64,000 nucleotides of DNA from Deinococcus roseus. GTDB taxonomy: Bacteria > Deinococcota > Deinococci > Deinococcales > Deinococcaceae. Below are positions 24,318-33,125 of the stretch, one piece after another (within the stretch, counting starts at the first letter, position 1; each line of letters starts with the position of its first letter). The notes under the pieces are model-generated. The model had not been told where the DNA came from, did not search any database, and worked only from the letters and a program-made list of their open reading frames with translations. Position numbers and translations under genes: made by a program. Location: contig NZ_BMOD01000006.1 of NCBI RefSeq assembly GCF_014646895.1, forward strand, positions 62,001 through 126,000. The letters run 5' to 3'.

Positions 24318-24716
24318 TCAGGGTTCGGGTTCAAAGCCCTGGGCGGTGCCTTCGATGATGCTTCTGACCCGGGTGCGCAGGTTCTTGCCGCTGAGGGGCT
24401 TGTAGATGATGCCGTCTGCACGGGCCAGTTTGGCTTCCCGCTGGGTCTGCTGGTCGTCCATGGCGGTGAGAAGGATCACTGGAACACCCTTGAGGCGCGA
24501 GACACGCTTGACCCGGCTGCATATCTCCAGACCGCTGATGTCTGGCATGCGCACGTCGAGCAGAATGGCGTCCGGGGTGTTGTTCTTGAGGTATTCCAGG
24601 GTCTCACGACCATCGCTGACGCTGATCACTTCGTGACCATCAGCGGACAAGATCATCTCAAGCATGGTGCGAATGCTGGTTTCGTCGTCTGCAACTAGGA
24701 TCTTGTAGCTTTTCAT
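24318..24716 (-). CDS. Stand-alone response regulator receiver domain
   Basis: This 132-residue CheY-like protein lacks an output domain. It shows KILVADDETS (acidic pocket), LLDVRMPDISG (phosphoacceptor Asp), VILLTAMD (Thr) and YKPLSGKNL (Lys). It could act in phosphorelay or by protein binding; no kinase is adjacent. The start ATG 24716 is preceded by GAGG at about ten bases. Confidence 0.9.
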   Translation of the reverse strand: MKSYKILVADDETSIRTMLEMILSADGHEVISVSDGRETLEYLKNNTPDAILLDVRMPDISGLEICSRVKRVSRLKGVPVILLTAMDDQQTQREAKLARADGIIYKPLSGKNLRTRVRSIIEGTAQGFEPEP

Positions 24717-24858
24717 GGGTCGCTGCCTCGAGATGGAAGTCTGACACTTACAGCCTAACACGCCACTGGTCTGGGGTGCCTGTTCTGGAGCTCACAGTTC
24801 TGTTTTCACTGCTGACTGCTAAGCATCATGGTAGACCTTTCTTCAGAGGCATGCAAGT

Positions 24859-26547
24859 TCAGCTGTTTTGTGGAGCCTCCTGGCTTTCCGCAAGCGCCCG
24901 GCGCAGGATTTTCCCCACGGCAGTCTTGGGAAGCTCGGTTCTGAACTCGATTTCGCGGGGGACTTTGTAAGGGCTCAGCTCTTTCCGGCAGTATTGCTTC
25001 AGTTCTTCAGGGCTGATGGATTTGCCCATCTTGAGCACCACCACAGCCTTGACCGCTTCACCCCGGTAAGGATCAGGCACGCCCAATACAGCAGCTTCCT
25101 GAATGTCCGGGTGGGTGTAAAGCACCTCTTCCACTTCTCTGGGATACACGTTGAAGCCGCCCGTGATGATCACGTCTTTTTTGCGGTCCACAATGCGGAA
25201 ATAACCGTCCGGGTCCATGGTGGCCATGTCTCCGGTGAACAGCCAGGTCTGACCATCCAGCACCTTCAGGACCTGCTGGCTCTCAATAGGTCTTTCCCAG
25301 TACCCCAGCATGATGTTGGGACCAGAGACAATCAGTTCCCCGATTTCTCCCGGAGGAAGCTCTTTGCCGTTTTCATCCGCCACACGGGCATCCACTCCAG
25401 GCAGGGGCACCCCGATGGAGCCTTCCCGGTGCTCTCCATACACAGGGTTCACGTGCGTCACCGGGCTGGTTTCGGTGAGGCCGTAGCCTTCCACCAGGTT
25501 GGCCCCCTGGGTGATGCGCTGGAAGGTGCGCGCGGTTTCCACGGGAAGCGCTGCACTGCCGGAAATGCAGGCCTTGATGCTGGTCAGGTCGTGTTTGGGG
25601 GTGTCCGGGTGGTTGTTGATGGCGTTGTAGAGGGTGGGCACCCCTGGAAAGATGCTGGGCTTCATGCGGTCAATGGTCTTCAAAACCATGGGTATGTCGC
25701 GGGGGTTGGGAATCAGGGCAATGGTGGCCCCGATGGCAATGGAGAGGTTCATGCTCGCGGTCATGCCATACACGTGGAAGTAAGGAATGGCCCCCAGTGA
25801 GACCTCTTTGCCTTCCTGCAAATCTGGAAGCCAGGATTTGGCCTGGATGCAGTTGGCCACCAGGTTGCGGTGGGTCAGCATGGCCCCTTTGGGGGTTCCG
25901 GTGGTGCCTCCGGTGTACTGCAGGAGGGCCACATCTTCGGGTTTGAGGTCCACGGGCTGCACATTGTGGTTGTGGTGTTTCAGCAGGTCCGGGAATTTCT
26001 TGACTTTCTCGGTGGGTTTGACCTCGACCCATGATTTCTTTTTCTTTTCCAGCATGGGAAAGATCATGTTTTTGGGAAAAGGAAGGGCATCTGCAATGGT
26101 GGTGACGATCACCCGTTTCACCGGAGATTGCCCTTCAATTTCCTGGTAGCGGGGAAAGAAGCTGTTGAGGATCACCAGGGTTTCTGAGCCGCTGTCCTGA
26201 AGCTGGTGCTGCAGTTCACGGGCCACATACAGTGGGCTGGTGTTCACCACAATGGCTCCAGCCAGGCTGGCCCCGAAGAAGGCCACCAGTTGCTGTGGGC
26301 AGTTGGGCAGCATGATGGCTACCCGATCTCCCTTTTTGACCCCCCAGGATTGCAGGGAGTGGGCAAAGCGCCGGGCCTGTTCCAGCAGCTGTTCATAGGT
26401 CAGGGTGTAGCCAATGAAATGGACGGCCACCCGTTTGGGGTATTTCTGGGCAGACTGGATGAGGAGGTCGTGCAACAGCATGGAGGGAATCTCCACACCG
26501 TGGGGCACACCCTTTTCGTAATGGGCAAACCAGGGTTTTTGGGTCAT
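24859..26547 (-). CDS. Long-chain fatty acid-CoA ligase
   Basis: This 562-residue adenylate-forming enzyme activates fatty acids for beta-oxidation or lipid synthesis. It has the AMP-binding P-loop YTGGTTGTPKGAMLTHRN, GYGLTET, the hinge YFRIVDRKKDVIITGGFNVYP (split here by its core DRKKD) and the catalytic Lys near TAVGKILRR. It is FadD-like. I chose ATG 26547; a longer frame runs through the promoter. The promoter overlaps a palindrome (26611-26629), suggesting repression by a TetR/FadR-type factor. Confidence 0.93.
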   Translation of the reverse strand: MTQKPWFAHYEKGVPHGVEIPSMLLHDLLIQSAQKYPKRVAVHFIGYTLTYEQLLEQARRFAHSLQSWGVKKGDRVAIMLPNCPQQLVAFFGASLAGAIVVNTSPLYVARELQHQLQDSGSETLVILNSFFPRYQEIEGQSPVKRVIVTTIADALPFPKNMIFPMLEKKKKSWVEVKPTEKVKKFPDLLKHHNHNVQPVDLKPEDVALLQYTGGTTGTPKGAMLTHRNLVANCIQAKSWLPDLQEGKEVSLGAIPYFHVYGMTASMNLSIAIGATIALIPNPRDIPMVLKTIDRMKPSIFPGVPTLYNAINNHPDTPKHDLTSIKACISGSAALPVETARTFQRITQGANLVEGYGLTETSPVTHVNPVYGEHREGSIGVPLPGVDARVADENGKELPPGEIGELIVSGPNIMLGYWERPIESQQVLKVLDGQTWLFTGDMATMDPDGYFRIVDRKKDVIITGGFNVYPREVEEVLYTHPDIQEAAVLGVPDPYRGEAVKAVVVLKMGKSISPEELKQYCRKELSPYKVPREIEFRTELPKTAVGKILRRALAESQEAPQNS

Positions 26548-26594
26548 GGGGGAACCTCGTGCTCTCTTTTTGTACCAGGTATACGTTTGAACCA

Positions 26595-26623
26595 AGTATA
26601 GCGAGTTTGCGGGAACCTGTACA
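26595..26623 (-). promoter_or_regulatory. Promoter of the acyl-CoA ligase gene with overlapping palindrome
   Basis: TGTACA (26623-26618), a 17-base spacer and TATACT (26600-26595). The -35 lies inside GGGAAC, 7 bases, GTTCCC (26611-26629), a probable operator. Confidence 0.65.
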
Positions 26624-26809
26624 GTTCCCTGGAAAGGAAGGTGCTCCCGTTCTGTCCAAAAAGATCGGTGTTCTGGGCTTTCAGACAGAAGACAGCCTGG
26701 CAAGCACAACGATGGTCTGTACACAAATTATGACAGAATTGCTGAAAACAGATTGCAAAAAACACACAGCAAAAATCAGCTTGCAAAAAACAGCAGGAAA
26801 GGACCTGAC

Positions 26810-27874
26810 ATGACCCCACCAGACAGCATCAAAATCCCGGCCAGCATGCACAGCATGGCATTGACAGGCAGAGGAGGCCCTGAAAACCTGCGATCCACCC
26901 GACTTCCCCTTCCGGAACTTCATCCCGGACAGGTGCTCATTCGGGTGCAGGCCGTGGCTTTAAATCATCTGGATGTGTGGGTCAGAAAAGGGGTGGCCAG
27001 CCCAAAACTTCCCCTCCCACACCTTCTGGGCTCTGACATTGCAGGAGAGGTGGTGGCTGTGGGAGCAGGGGTGCAGGATGTGCCCATTGGCAGCAAAGTG
27101 ATGCTGAACCCTGGCGTGTCCTGCGGCCACTGTGAACGCTGCCTTTCCGGGCATGACAACCTGTGCCACCACTACCAGATTCTGGGAGAGCACCGCTGGG
27201 GAGGGTACGCACAGTACATTGCTGTTCCCAGGGCCAACGTCTTGCAGATGCCTGCAGGCATGGACCCCATCGCGGCGGCCTCTGTTCCCCTGGCAGCCCT
27301 GACCGCATATCAGATGGTCTTTGAGCGTGCCCGGATCCAACCCTGGGAAACCGCTGTGGTGCTGGCTGCAGCCAGTGGGGTCAGTGTCAACCTGATCCAG
27401 TTCTGCAAACTGGCCGGGGCCAGGGTCATTGCTGTGGCAAGCACACCAGAAAAACGCGCCCTGGCCCTCAAACTGGGTGCAGACGAGGTGCTTTCTGCAC
27501 ACGACGATCAGGTGCAGGCCATCAAGGGACTGACCCAGGGTGAAGGTGCAGAGGTGGTCTTTGACCACACTGGAGCCGACAACTGGCAACACAGCCTGAA
27601 AAGCCTGAAATGGGGAGGCCGGCTGGTCACCTGCGGGGCCAGCAGCGGCACCGAGGCCATGACCCCCCTCAACTGGGTGTTTTTCAAACAACTCAGCATC
27701 CTGGGCTCCACCATGGGTTCCAAAGCAGATTTATACAGGATCCTGCAGTTTTTGCAGGAAGGCAAATTGCAGCCGGTGGTGGGCCATGTGCTCACGCTGG
27801 ACCGGGCCAGAGAAGCCCACCAGTTGCTGGAAGCCCGGCAGGTGCTGGGAAAGGTGGTTTTGAAGGTGGAATAA
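26810..27874 (+). CDS. Zinc-type alcohol dehydrogenase/quinone reductase (MDR family)
   Basis: This 354-residue medium-chain dehydrogenase has the GroES-like N-terminal domain (NHLDVWVRKG, LLGSDIAGEVVAVG) and the four-Cys structural zinc lobe (CGHCERCLSGHDNLC). The Rossmann domain contains AAASGVSVNLIQFCKL. The catalytic-zinc Cys is replaced (NHLDVW), as in many quinone-reductase-like members. The substrate is unknown. The start ATG 26810 is preceded by AGGAAAGGA. It is divergent from the acyl-CoA ligase. Confidence 0.88.
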   Translation: MTPPDSIKIPASMHSMALTGRGGPENLRSTRLPLPELHPGQVLIRVQAVALNHLDVWVRKGVASPKLPLPHLLGSDIAGEVVAVGAGVQDVPIGSKVMLNPGVSCGHCERCLSGHDNLCHHYQILGEHRWGGYAQYIAVPRANVLQMPAGMDPIAAASVPLAALTAYQMVFERARIQPWETAVVLAAASGVSVNLIQFCKLAGARVIAVASTPEKRALALKLGADEVLSAHDDQVQAIKGLTQGEGAEVVFDHTGADNWQHSLKSLKWGGRLVTCGASSGTEAMTPLNWVFFKQLSILGSTMGSKADLYRILQFLQEGKLQPVVGHVLTLDRAREAHQLLEARQVLGKVVLKVE

Positions 27875-27880
27875 AACCCA

Positions 27881-28822
27881 TCACCAGAACGGCTTGCCGT
27901 TGTAATACAGCCTGGGCACCTTCACCCATTCCTGAGGCATAAGGGCCTGTCCTGGTCCAGCGGTGATGCTGAGAGAGTACAGCAGATCACGCAATTCTCG
28001 GGCCTGTTCCTTGCTGCGGTTCCGGTAAGCCTGCTCTTGCATCACCATGGCCCAGACCACGCCCCTCAAGGGATAAACCTGCACTTCATTCACGGGCGGC
28101 AGGGGCTGGAAAGGACCTGCAAAGGGTTCTTCCTCAGGGTTGGCTGCATACCCATATCCCAGGTTCTCGGGACCCAGGTCCAGATCCCAGCTTTTCAGCT
28201 TTGCCGTGCGCAGCCCTTCCGGCAAATTTTCTGGCACAAAGATGCTGAAGGTTCCCGTCTGGCCCATGGCTTTTTGTTGTTCTTGCAGGGTTTTGACCTT
28301 TAACGTGCTTTCGGCCTGCCAGTTGCTTTTCATGCCAATTTTTTTGAACCTGGCATTGATGCCCATGCAAGTCTGGGACAGCACCCAGCTTGCAGAATTG
28401 GGTTCCAGCCTCACCACACTGAAAATGGGCAGCCTGGGCAAATCTGGTCTGAGCGAGGACCATTCCAGAATGCGACCTGAAAAAACATCACAGACCTCCT
28501 CCAGCGTGAGGGTCAGGTCCACGGGCAGGTTGTAGGCCACCACCACTGGAAAGACCGACACCGGATAAAACAGGGCCTTGCCTGCACCTTTCGGGGTTTT
28601 CATGGGGGTGCGCACCAGAGCCACATCGGCCCGTCCTGAAAAGACCTCTTTCTGGGCGTCCAGTGCACCCATGGACACGTATTCTGCTGTTCCAGCCCAG
28701 GGTTTCAGTCCAGCCACCCGCAAAGCGAATGCGCTGGTGGACATCAGGCACACCAGCGCAAGGATTTTCAGCATTCTGTTCAGCACAGGGTTCAACAAGG
28801 GGTTCAGCACCTCATTGGGCAT
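27881..28822 (-). CDS. PstS-like exported phosphate-binding protein
   Basis: This 313-residue protein resembles PstS periplasmic binding proteins, with VFSGRADVALVRTP, the core LEEVCDVFSGRILEWSSL (the ILxW..I/L pattern of PstS) and a C-terminal PLRGVVWAM. The start overlaps phoU by 11 bases. A cleaner signal peptide begins at the internal Met (28774: MLKILALVCLMSTSAFA), so the extra 16 residues, a NPLLNPVLN repeat, may not be made. No pst permease is nearby; it may be a sensor partner of the adjacent kinase. Confidence 0.7.
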   Translation of the reverse strand: MPNEVLNPLLNPVLNRMLKILALVCLMSTSAFALRVAGLKPWAGTAEYVSMGALDAQKEVFSGRADVALVRTPMKTPKGAGKALFYPVSVFPVVVAYNLPVDLTLTLEEVCDVFSGRILEWSSLRPDLPRLPIFSVVRLEPNSASWVLSQTCMGINARFKKIGMKSNWQAESTLKVKTLQEQQKAMGQTGTFSIFVPENLPEGLRTAKLKSWDLDLGPENLGYGYAANPEEEPFAGPFQPLPPVNEVQVYPLRGVVWAMVMQEQAYRNRSKEQARELRDLLYSLSITAGPGQALMPQEWVKVPRLYYNGKPFW

Positions 28823-29471
28823 TCGAAGATTCGTGCCTGTGCCCCGTCACCCAGTATTCCAGGCGTTCTGCAATGTTCTCGATGTGGTCCCCGAAGCGCT
28901 CTAAAGAGCGTCCGACCCGCATCAGGGTCATGGCCTTGGTGATGGTGCGGGGGTCTTCGATCATGTAGGTGACCAGTTCGCGCTGGGTCTGCTCGTAGAG
29001 TTCATCCACCTCGTTGTCCATTTCCAGCACCTGCTGGGAGATGCTGAGGTCACGGTTCTGGATGGCCTTCTGAATCAGTTCCAGCATCTGGTCCAGCCTG
29101 GAGATCATCTGGGCCAGATTGACGTATTTCTTGAGGGGAGGCTCCTGGGCCAGGATGGCTCCATCTTCGGCCACGTGCACGGCGTAATCGCCCATGCGCT
29201 CAATGTCCGAGAGGTTTTTCATGAAGGTGCCCACCAGACGCAAATCGCGGGCGACCGGTGATTGCAGGGCAATCAGCTTCAGGCATTGTTCTTCAATCTG
29301 GGTTTCCAGCTGGTCAATTTCTTTGTCGGCTGCAGTGACCACCGGGAGCAAATCGGTCTGGCGGTCCACCAGCACGTCGTGGGCCTGGGTGAGCATCACC
29401 CGCACTTTGGCCAGCATGGTTAAGGTTCCGGTGACCACCTGCTGCAACTGGGCTTCAAACGTATCGCGCAT
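28812..29471 (-). CDS. phoU: Phosphate signalling regulator PhoU
   Basis: This 219-residue, all-helical protein dampens the PhoR-PhoB system and Pst transport. Two repeats carry the metal-binding type motifs, MKNLSDIERMGDYAVHVAE and MRVGRSLERFGDHIENIAE. GGAGGGTGT directly precedes the ATG at 29471. It lies 52 bases after the kinase gene and overlaps the PstS-like gene. Confidence 0.96.
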   Translation of the reverse strand: MRDTFEAQLQQVVTGTLTMLAKVRVMLTQAHDVLVDRQTDLLPVVTAADKEIDQLETQIEEQCLKLIALQSPVARDLRLVGTFMKNLSDIERMGDYAVHVAEDGAILAQEPPLKKYVNLAQMISRLDQMLELIQKAIQNRDLSISQQVLEMDNEVDELYEQTQRELVTYMIEDPRTITKAMTLMRVGRSLERFGDHIENIAERLEYWVTGHRHESSNAQ

Positions 29472-29523
29472 ACACCCTCCAATGCCTCGATTATACGGGC
29501 TGTCAAAAAAGGATGCCGGTACC

Positions 29524-30474
29524 TTACAGCGGTACAGACACCCTGAACTCGTTGCCACTGAACGGTTGTGTGGGGTCTTTCCTGTAACGCCCTTCTGCCA
29601 CCCCTCCCCAGGATTCTGCAATGGAACGGATGATGTAAAGGCCCATTCCACTGCCATACCCTTTGGCGCTGGGGCCACGCTGGTGGGGTTTGAAAATCAC
29701 CTCGTAGTCCTGCAAAGCCTGTCCCTCGTCCAGCACACTGATCCAGACCTGTTTTTCTTCGGGGGTGGCTTTCAGCACGATGGTTCCAGGGTTGGGGCCG
29801 TAACGGATGGCGTTTTCGGCCAGATTGAGCACCACCTGCAAAAGCTTGTCTGCGTCGGCATGCAGCAGGGTGTTTTCTCCTTCCACCAGCAAAGTGACTT
29901 TGTTGCGGGAGAGTTCAGGCTGCAGAAGTTTTTCTGCCCGTCCGGTCACATCTTTAAAGGACACATCCCGCAGGTTGCTGACCCGGAAACCCACGGTCAT
30001 GTCTTCCACCAGACGGGTGAGGCGCCGGGTTTCCAGCAGACCCTGAGACACAAAATTGTCCCGCATTTCTTCAGGAAGGTCGTATTGCAGGGCTTCCAGC
30101 ACCCCCATGATGCCTGCCACCGGGGTGCGAAACTCATGGGACAGGATGGCCATCACTTCCCGCAGTTCGCGCTGGGCCTGGTTTTTCTCGGTGATGTCCT
30201 CGCAGATCAGGGCACCAGGGGTGCTGCGGCACAGCAGTTCCCGGCCTCCGATCAGGAGTTCGAGCTCACCGCCTTTTTCCACCAGTTCATCCAGGGTGTG
30301 CCTCCTGAGCACCTCAATGATGCGCCTGCCTTTTGCAGTGTGGTTTTCCACGTGCCACAACTCACGGGCGGCCCGGTTCAGGAACAGCACCTTGCCCTGG
30401 TCGTGCAGGATGATGGCCTGGGGCAAGGCGTCCAGCACCCTTTGTTCGTCAGAGGCCCTGTGCATGACCACCAT
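29524..30474 (-). CDS. PhoR-like sensor histidine kinase
   Basis: This 316-residue kinase has no membrane helices. It has a PAS domain (about 8-100, with ILHDQGKVLFLNRAARELW), a HisKA dimer with the phospho-His in ILSHEFRTPVAG, and an ATPase domain with NLAENAIRYGP (N box), VLDEGQ (G1 region) and GSGMGLYIIRSI (G2). It most likely phosphorylates the response regulator 17 bases upstream. Being soluble, it would need a partner such as PhoU for phosphate sensing. Confidence 0.88.
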   Translation of the reverse strand: MVVMHRASDEQRVLDALPQAIILHDQGKVLFLNRAARELWHVENHTAKGRRIIEVLRRHTLDELVEKGGELELLIGGRELLCRSTPGALICEDITEKNQAQRELREVMAILSHEFRTPVAGIMGVLEALQYDLPEEMRDNFVSQGLLETRRLTRLVEDMTVGFRVSNLRDVSFKDVTGRAEKLLQPELSRNKVTLLVEGENTLLHADADKLLQVVLNLAENAIRYGPNPGTIVLKATPEEKQVWISVLDEGQALQDYEVIFKPHQRGPSAKGYGSGMGLYIIRSIAESWGGVAEGRYRKDPTQPFSGNEFRVSVPL

Positions 30475-30491
30475 TGTGCCTCAATCCTGTT

Positions 30492-31181
30492 TCAGGCACT
30501 CGCATGCTGGCGCATGCGGTACCCCTTGCCCCGCACGGTTTCAATGAAACGGGGCTCGTGCAGGTCTTCTTTGAGGTGCGACCTGAGCTGGGTGATGTGC
30601 TGGTCCACGGTGCGTTCTCCGCCCAGAAAATCCGGTCCCCACACCTTGTCCAGCAAATCCCCCCTGGAATACACCCGTCCGGGGTTCTGGGCCAGGAAAG
30701 CCAGCAAATCAAATTCACGGCGGGTGAGTTCCAGACGCTGGCCTTCCAGCAACACCTCGGCAGCATCCAGATCGATGGTGAGCTGGCCATTGAGCAGTTT
30801 GCCCCCGGCTTGCTGGGTGTTCAATCTGCGCAGGATGGCCCGCACCCGTGCCACCAGTTCTGCAGCAGAGAAAGGTTTGGTCAGGTAATCGTCTGCACCG
30901 GATTCCAGTCCCTCCACCCGGTCCACTTCAGAAGCACGGGCAGTGAGCATCAGGATGGGCAGGTGTTTCAGATCAGGGTTCTGGCGGATGCGCCTGAGCA
31001 CACTGATGCCCGGCTCCTGGGGCAGCATCCAGTCCAGGATCAAGAGGTCCGCCTTGGCAAGTGCGTTCCAGGCGGGATTGGGCTCACTGAAGCTGGTGAC
31101 ACTCAGCCCCGCCCGCTCCAGGTGGAATTGCACCACATCCCGCACGGTCCGTTCGTCTTCAATCAGCACAATGTTTGTCAT
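30492..31181 (-). CDS. PhoB-like OmpR-family response regulator
   Basis: This 229-residue regulator has a receiver domain (IVLIEDERTV, LLILDWMLP with the phospho-Asp, MLTAR, TKPF) and an OmpR winged helix (about 130-225, with LTRREFDLLAFLAQNPGRV and RTVDQHITQLRSHL...VRGKGYRM). The PhoB identity rests on the similarity of the receiver domain and on its neighbours phoR-like, phoU and pstS-like. No Pho box could be recognised by eye upstream. Confidence 0.9.
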   Translation of the reverse strand: MTNIVLIEDERTVRDVVQFHLERAGLSVTSFSEPNPAWNALAKADLLILDWMLPQEPGISVLRRIRQNPDLKHLPILMLTARASEVDRVEGLESGADDYLTKPFSAAELVARVRAILRRLNTQQAGGKLLNGQLTIDLDAAEVLLEGQRLELTRREFDLLAFLAQNPGRVYSRGDLLDKVWGPDFLGGERTVDQHITQLRSHLKEDLHEPRFIETVRGKGYRMRQHASA

Positions 31182-31242
31182 CTCTTTGTATTCTTCTCTT
31201 CAACGTCAAGGCTGTGTCAGGAAGTCCGCAGGTGGCTGGGTT

Positions 31243-31890
31243 TCAGGAAAGAAAGGGGTTTCTGAGGCGCTCCAGCCCAATGGTGGTTTTGTCTCCGTGC
31301 CCTGAAAGCACCACGGTTTCATCTGCCAGGGTCAGCAGCTCACCCCGAATTTTCTCCAGCAGCAAGGCGTGGTTGCCTCCGGGCAAATCCGTGCGCCCGA
31401 TGCTGCCCTTGAAAAGGGTGTCTCCAGCCAGCACAAAACCACTTCCCACAAACACCACATGTCCCGGAGCATGACCGGGCACGAAGCGCACCTCCAGCTG
31501 GATGGCTCCGGCTTCAATGACCTGTCCATGATGCAGGCTGGCATCCGGGGCAGCAGGTTGCTCCAGCGGCAGGTTCCAGCGGGCAGCAGAGAGGGCTGCA
31601 TTCTGGAAGATGGTCAGGTCTGCGTCATGCAGGTGCACCGGAATCTTCAGGGCCTCCCGGATGGGTTGCACCGCTCCAATGTGATCAAAGTGCGCATGGG
31701 TCAGCAAAATGGCCCTGACATTCAGGGCTTTTTCCTGAACGACCGCCAGAATTTCGGGGGCATCTGCGCCTGGATCGATCAGAAAAGCATTGGAGAGGGC
31801 GTCATGAACCAGGTAGGCATTTTCCTGCAAAGGCCCGGTCACAAACCACTCGATGGTCAGGTCATCAAATTTCAGCGAGGAGATCCACAT
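31243..31890 (-). CDS. Metallo-beta-lactamase fold hydrolase, glyoxalase II-like
   Basis: This 215-residue di-metal hydrolase has THAHFDHIG (HxHxDH motif), PGHAPGHVVF (His ligand), LAGDTLFKGSIGRTDLPGG (bridging Asp) and a final SGHGDKT His. It resembles the hydroxyacylglutathione hydrolase/YcbL group. The mRNA looks leaderless, with TATAAC six bases before the ATG. It is divergent from the metallophosphoesterase gene. Confidence 0.9.
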   Translation of the reverse strand: MWISSLKFDDLTIEWFVTGPLQENAYLVHDALSNAFLIDPGADAPEILAVVQEKALNVRAILLTHAHFDHIGAVQPIREALKIPVHLHDADLTIFQNAALSAARWNLPLEQPAAPDASLHHGQVIEAGAIQLEVRFVPGHAPGHVVFVGSGFVLAGDTLFKGSIGRTDLPGGNHALLLEKIRGELLTLADETVVLSGHGDKTTIGLERLRNPFLS

Positions 31891-31896
31891 ATGCCT

Positions 31897-31924
31897 GTTA
31901 TATCATCGTGTTAGGATCAGACAA
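31897..31924 (-). promoter_or_regulatory. Promoter of the MBL hydrolase gene, leaderless
   Basis: TTGTCT (31924-31919), a 16-base spacer and TATAAC (31902-31897), six bases before the ATG at 31890. Confidence 0.65.
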
Positions 31925-31929
31925 ACATT

Positions 31930-32682
31930 ATGAAACTTGCTTTCGTCACGGATGTTCACGCCAACCTGCCCGCACTCAGGGCAGTGTTTTCTGACATCCA
32001 GAAAGAGGGCTGCAAGCAGATCTACTGCCTGGGGGATGTGATCGGGATTGGACCGTACCCCAGAGAAACCGTGGAACTGTTGCTGGCCACCCCCAACATC
32101 CGTTTCATCATGGGCAACCACGACCAGTGGTACGCGCTGGGCCTGGAAAACCGTCCCATGTGGATGAGCGTTGGAGAGTACATCCACACCCGCTGGGCGC
32201 ACCGGCAACTGACCCCGGCCTACAAGGGCATCATGTCCCGCTGGGAATACCAGCGCCATGAAGTGCAAGAAGGGGTGAGGATCAGCATGATCCATTACCC
32301 CCTGCGCGAAGAAAAAGACGGCCTGGGGAATCCCAGGTTCAAAAAATTCATTGGGCATCCCACACCAGAAGTGCTGGATGAACTGTTTCAGGACATTCTG
32401 CAAGAGCACCATCCTGATGTGCTGTTTTACGGGCACCACCACCCGTTTTCTGATCTGCAGGGCAAGGCCAGATACCTCAATCCTGGCTCTCTGGGCTGCC
32501 ACACCGAGCCCGTTGCCAATTACACCCTGCTGGAAGTGCAAGAAGGCAAGTATCAGGTGACCCACAAGCGCATTCCCTACGACCAGACCGGGCTTTTTGA
32601 AGCCTATGAAGCCAGACAGGTGCCTTCCAAGGAATTCATTTACAGGGCGTTTTTTCTGGGCCAGTTTGACCGCAAAGAGTGA
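31930..32682 (+). CDS. Calcineurin-like metallophosphoesterase
   Basis: This 250-residue di-metal phosphoesterase carries the motifs DVHANLPAL, LGDVIGIGPYP, MGNHD and YGHHH followed by NPGSLG, as in the YfcE/diadenosine-tetraphosphatase-like group. The substrate is unknown. The gene starts only 39 bases from the divergent MBL hydrolase gene, so the two promoters overlap. Confidence 0.9.
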   Translation: MKLAFVTDVHANLPALRAVFSDIQKEGCKQIYCLGDVIGIGPYPRETVELLLATPNIRFIMGNHDQWYALGLENRPMWMSVGEYIHTRWAHRQLTPAYKGIMSRWEYQRHEVQEGVRISMIHYPLREEKDGLGNPRFKKFIGHPTPEVLDELFQDILQEHHPDVLFYGHHHPFSDLQGKARYLNPGSLGCHTEPVANYTLLEVQEGKYQVTHKRIPYDQTGLFEAYEARQVPSKEFIYRAFFLGQFDRKE

Positions 32683-32739
32683 CCTTGCCCTGAACCCTGG
32701 CGTTCAGACACCCCAAATCGAAGGGTGCTGACAAACCGT

Positions 32740-32745
32740 TAGACT
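32740..32745 (+). promoter_or_regulatory. -10 box for leaderless small membrane protein mRNA
   Basis: TAGACT ends six bases before the ATG at 32752. Confidence 0.45.
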
Positions 32746-32751
32746 GGAAGC

Positions 32752-32931
32752 ATGCAGAACAAATCCATGCGTAAAATCTTCATGGTTGCAGGAGCAGTGG
32801 CCATCATTGTGCTTGGCCTGTTTTTTCTGATCTCAGGAGACAACACAGGCTGGTTGATCGTGGGTGCTGGTGTTGTGGAACTGGTCATGTTGCCCATCAT
32901 CCTCAAGAAGATGGAAGACATGAACCGCTGA
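32752..32931 (+). CDS. Small two-helix membrane protein (59 residues)
   Basis: I read this small gene directly: it starts MQNKSMRKIFMVAGAVAIIV and ends LKKMEDMNR. It has two hydrophobic helices (about 9-28 and 34-50) joined by a short SGDNTG turn, with basic ends. The -10 box six bases upstream and a terminator hairpin downstream (32974-32996) support a real, single-gene transcript. The family is unknown. Confidence 0.7.
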   Translation: MQNKSMRKIFMVAGAVAIIVLGLFFLISGDNTGWLIVGAGVVELVMLPIILKKMEDMNR

Positions 32932-32973
32932 CCAGCAAGCATGTTCGATTGTGTGATGAATTGCCGTCAAAAA

Positions 32974-32996
32974 GCAAGTCATCTTGCGGTTTTTTT
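32974..32996 (+). terminator. Terminator after the small membrane protein gene
   Basis: A short stem GCAAG/CTTGC with a 4-base loop is followed by GG and seven T. The stem is short but the tail is strong. Confidence 0.6.
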
Positions 32997-33125
32997 CTCC
33001 TGAAGTCAAACTGTTGAGAAAACCAAGGCTTTCTTTTGTTTTTCTTTTTCTGAAACTGAATTTTCTTAATTCATATCTCAGGGTCTTTCACTCAATGAAG
33101 GCGCACATGCAGAAAAATAAGAGGC

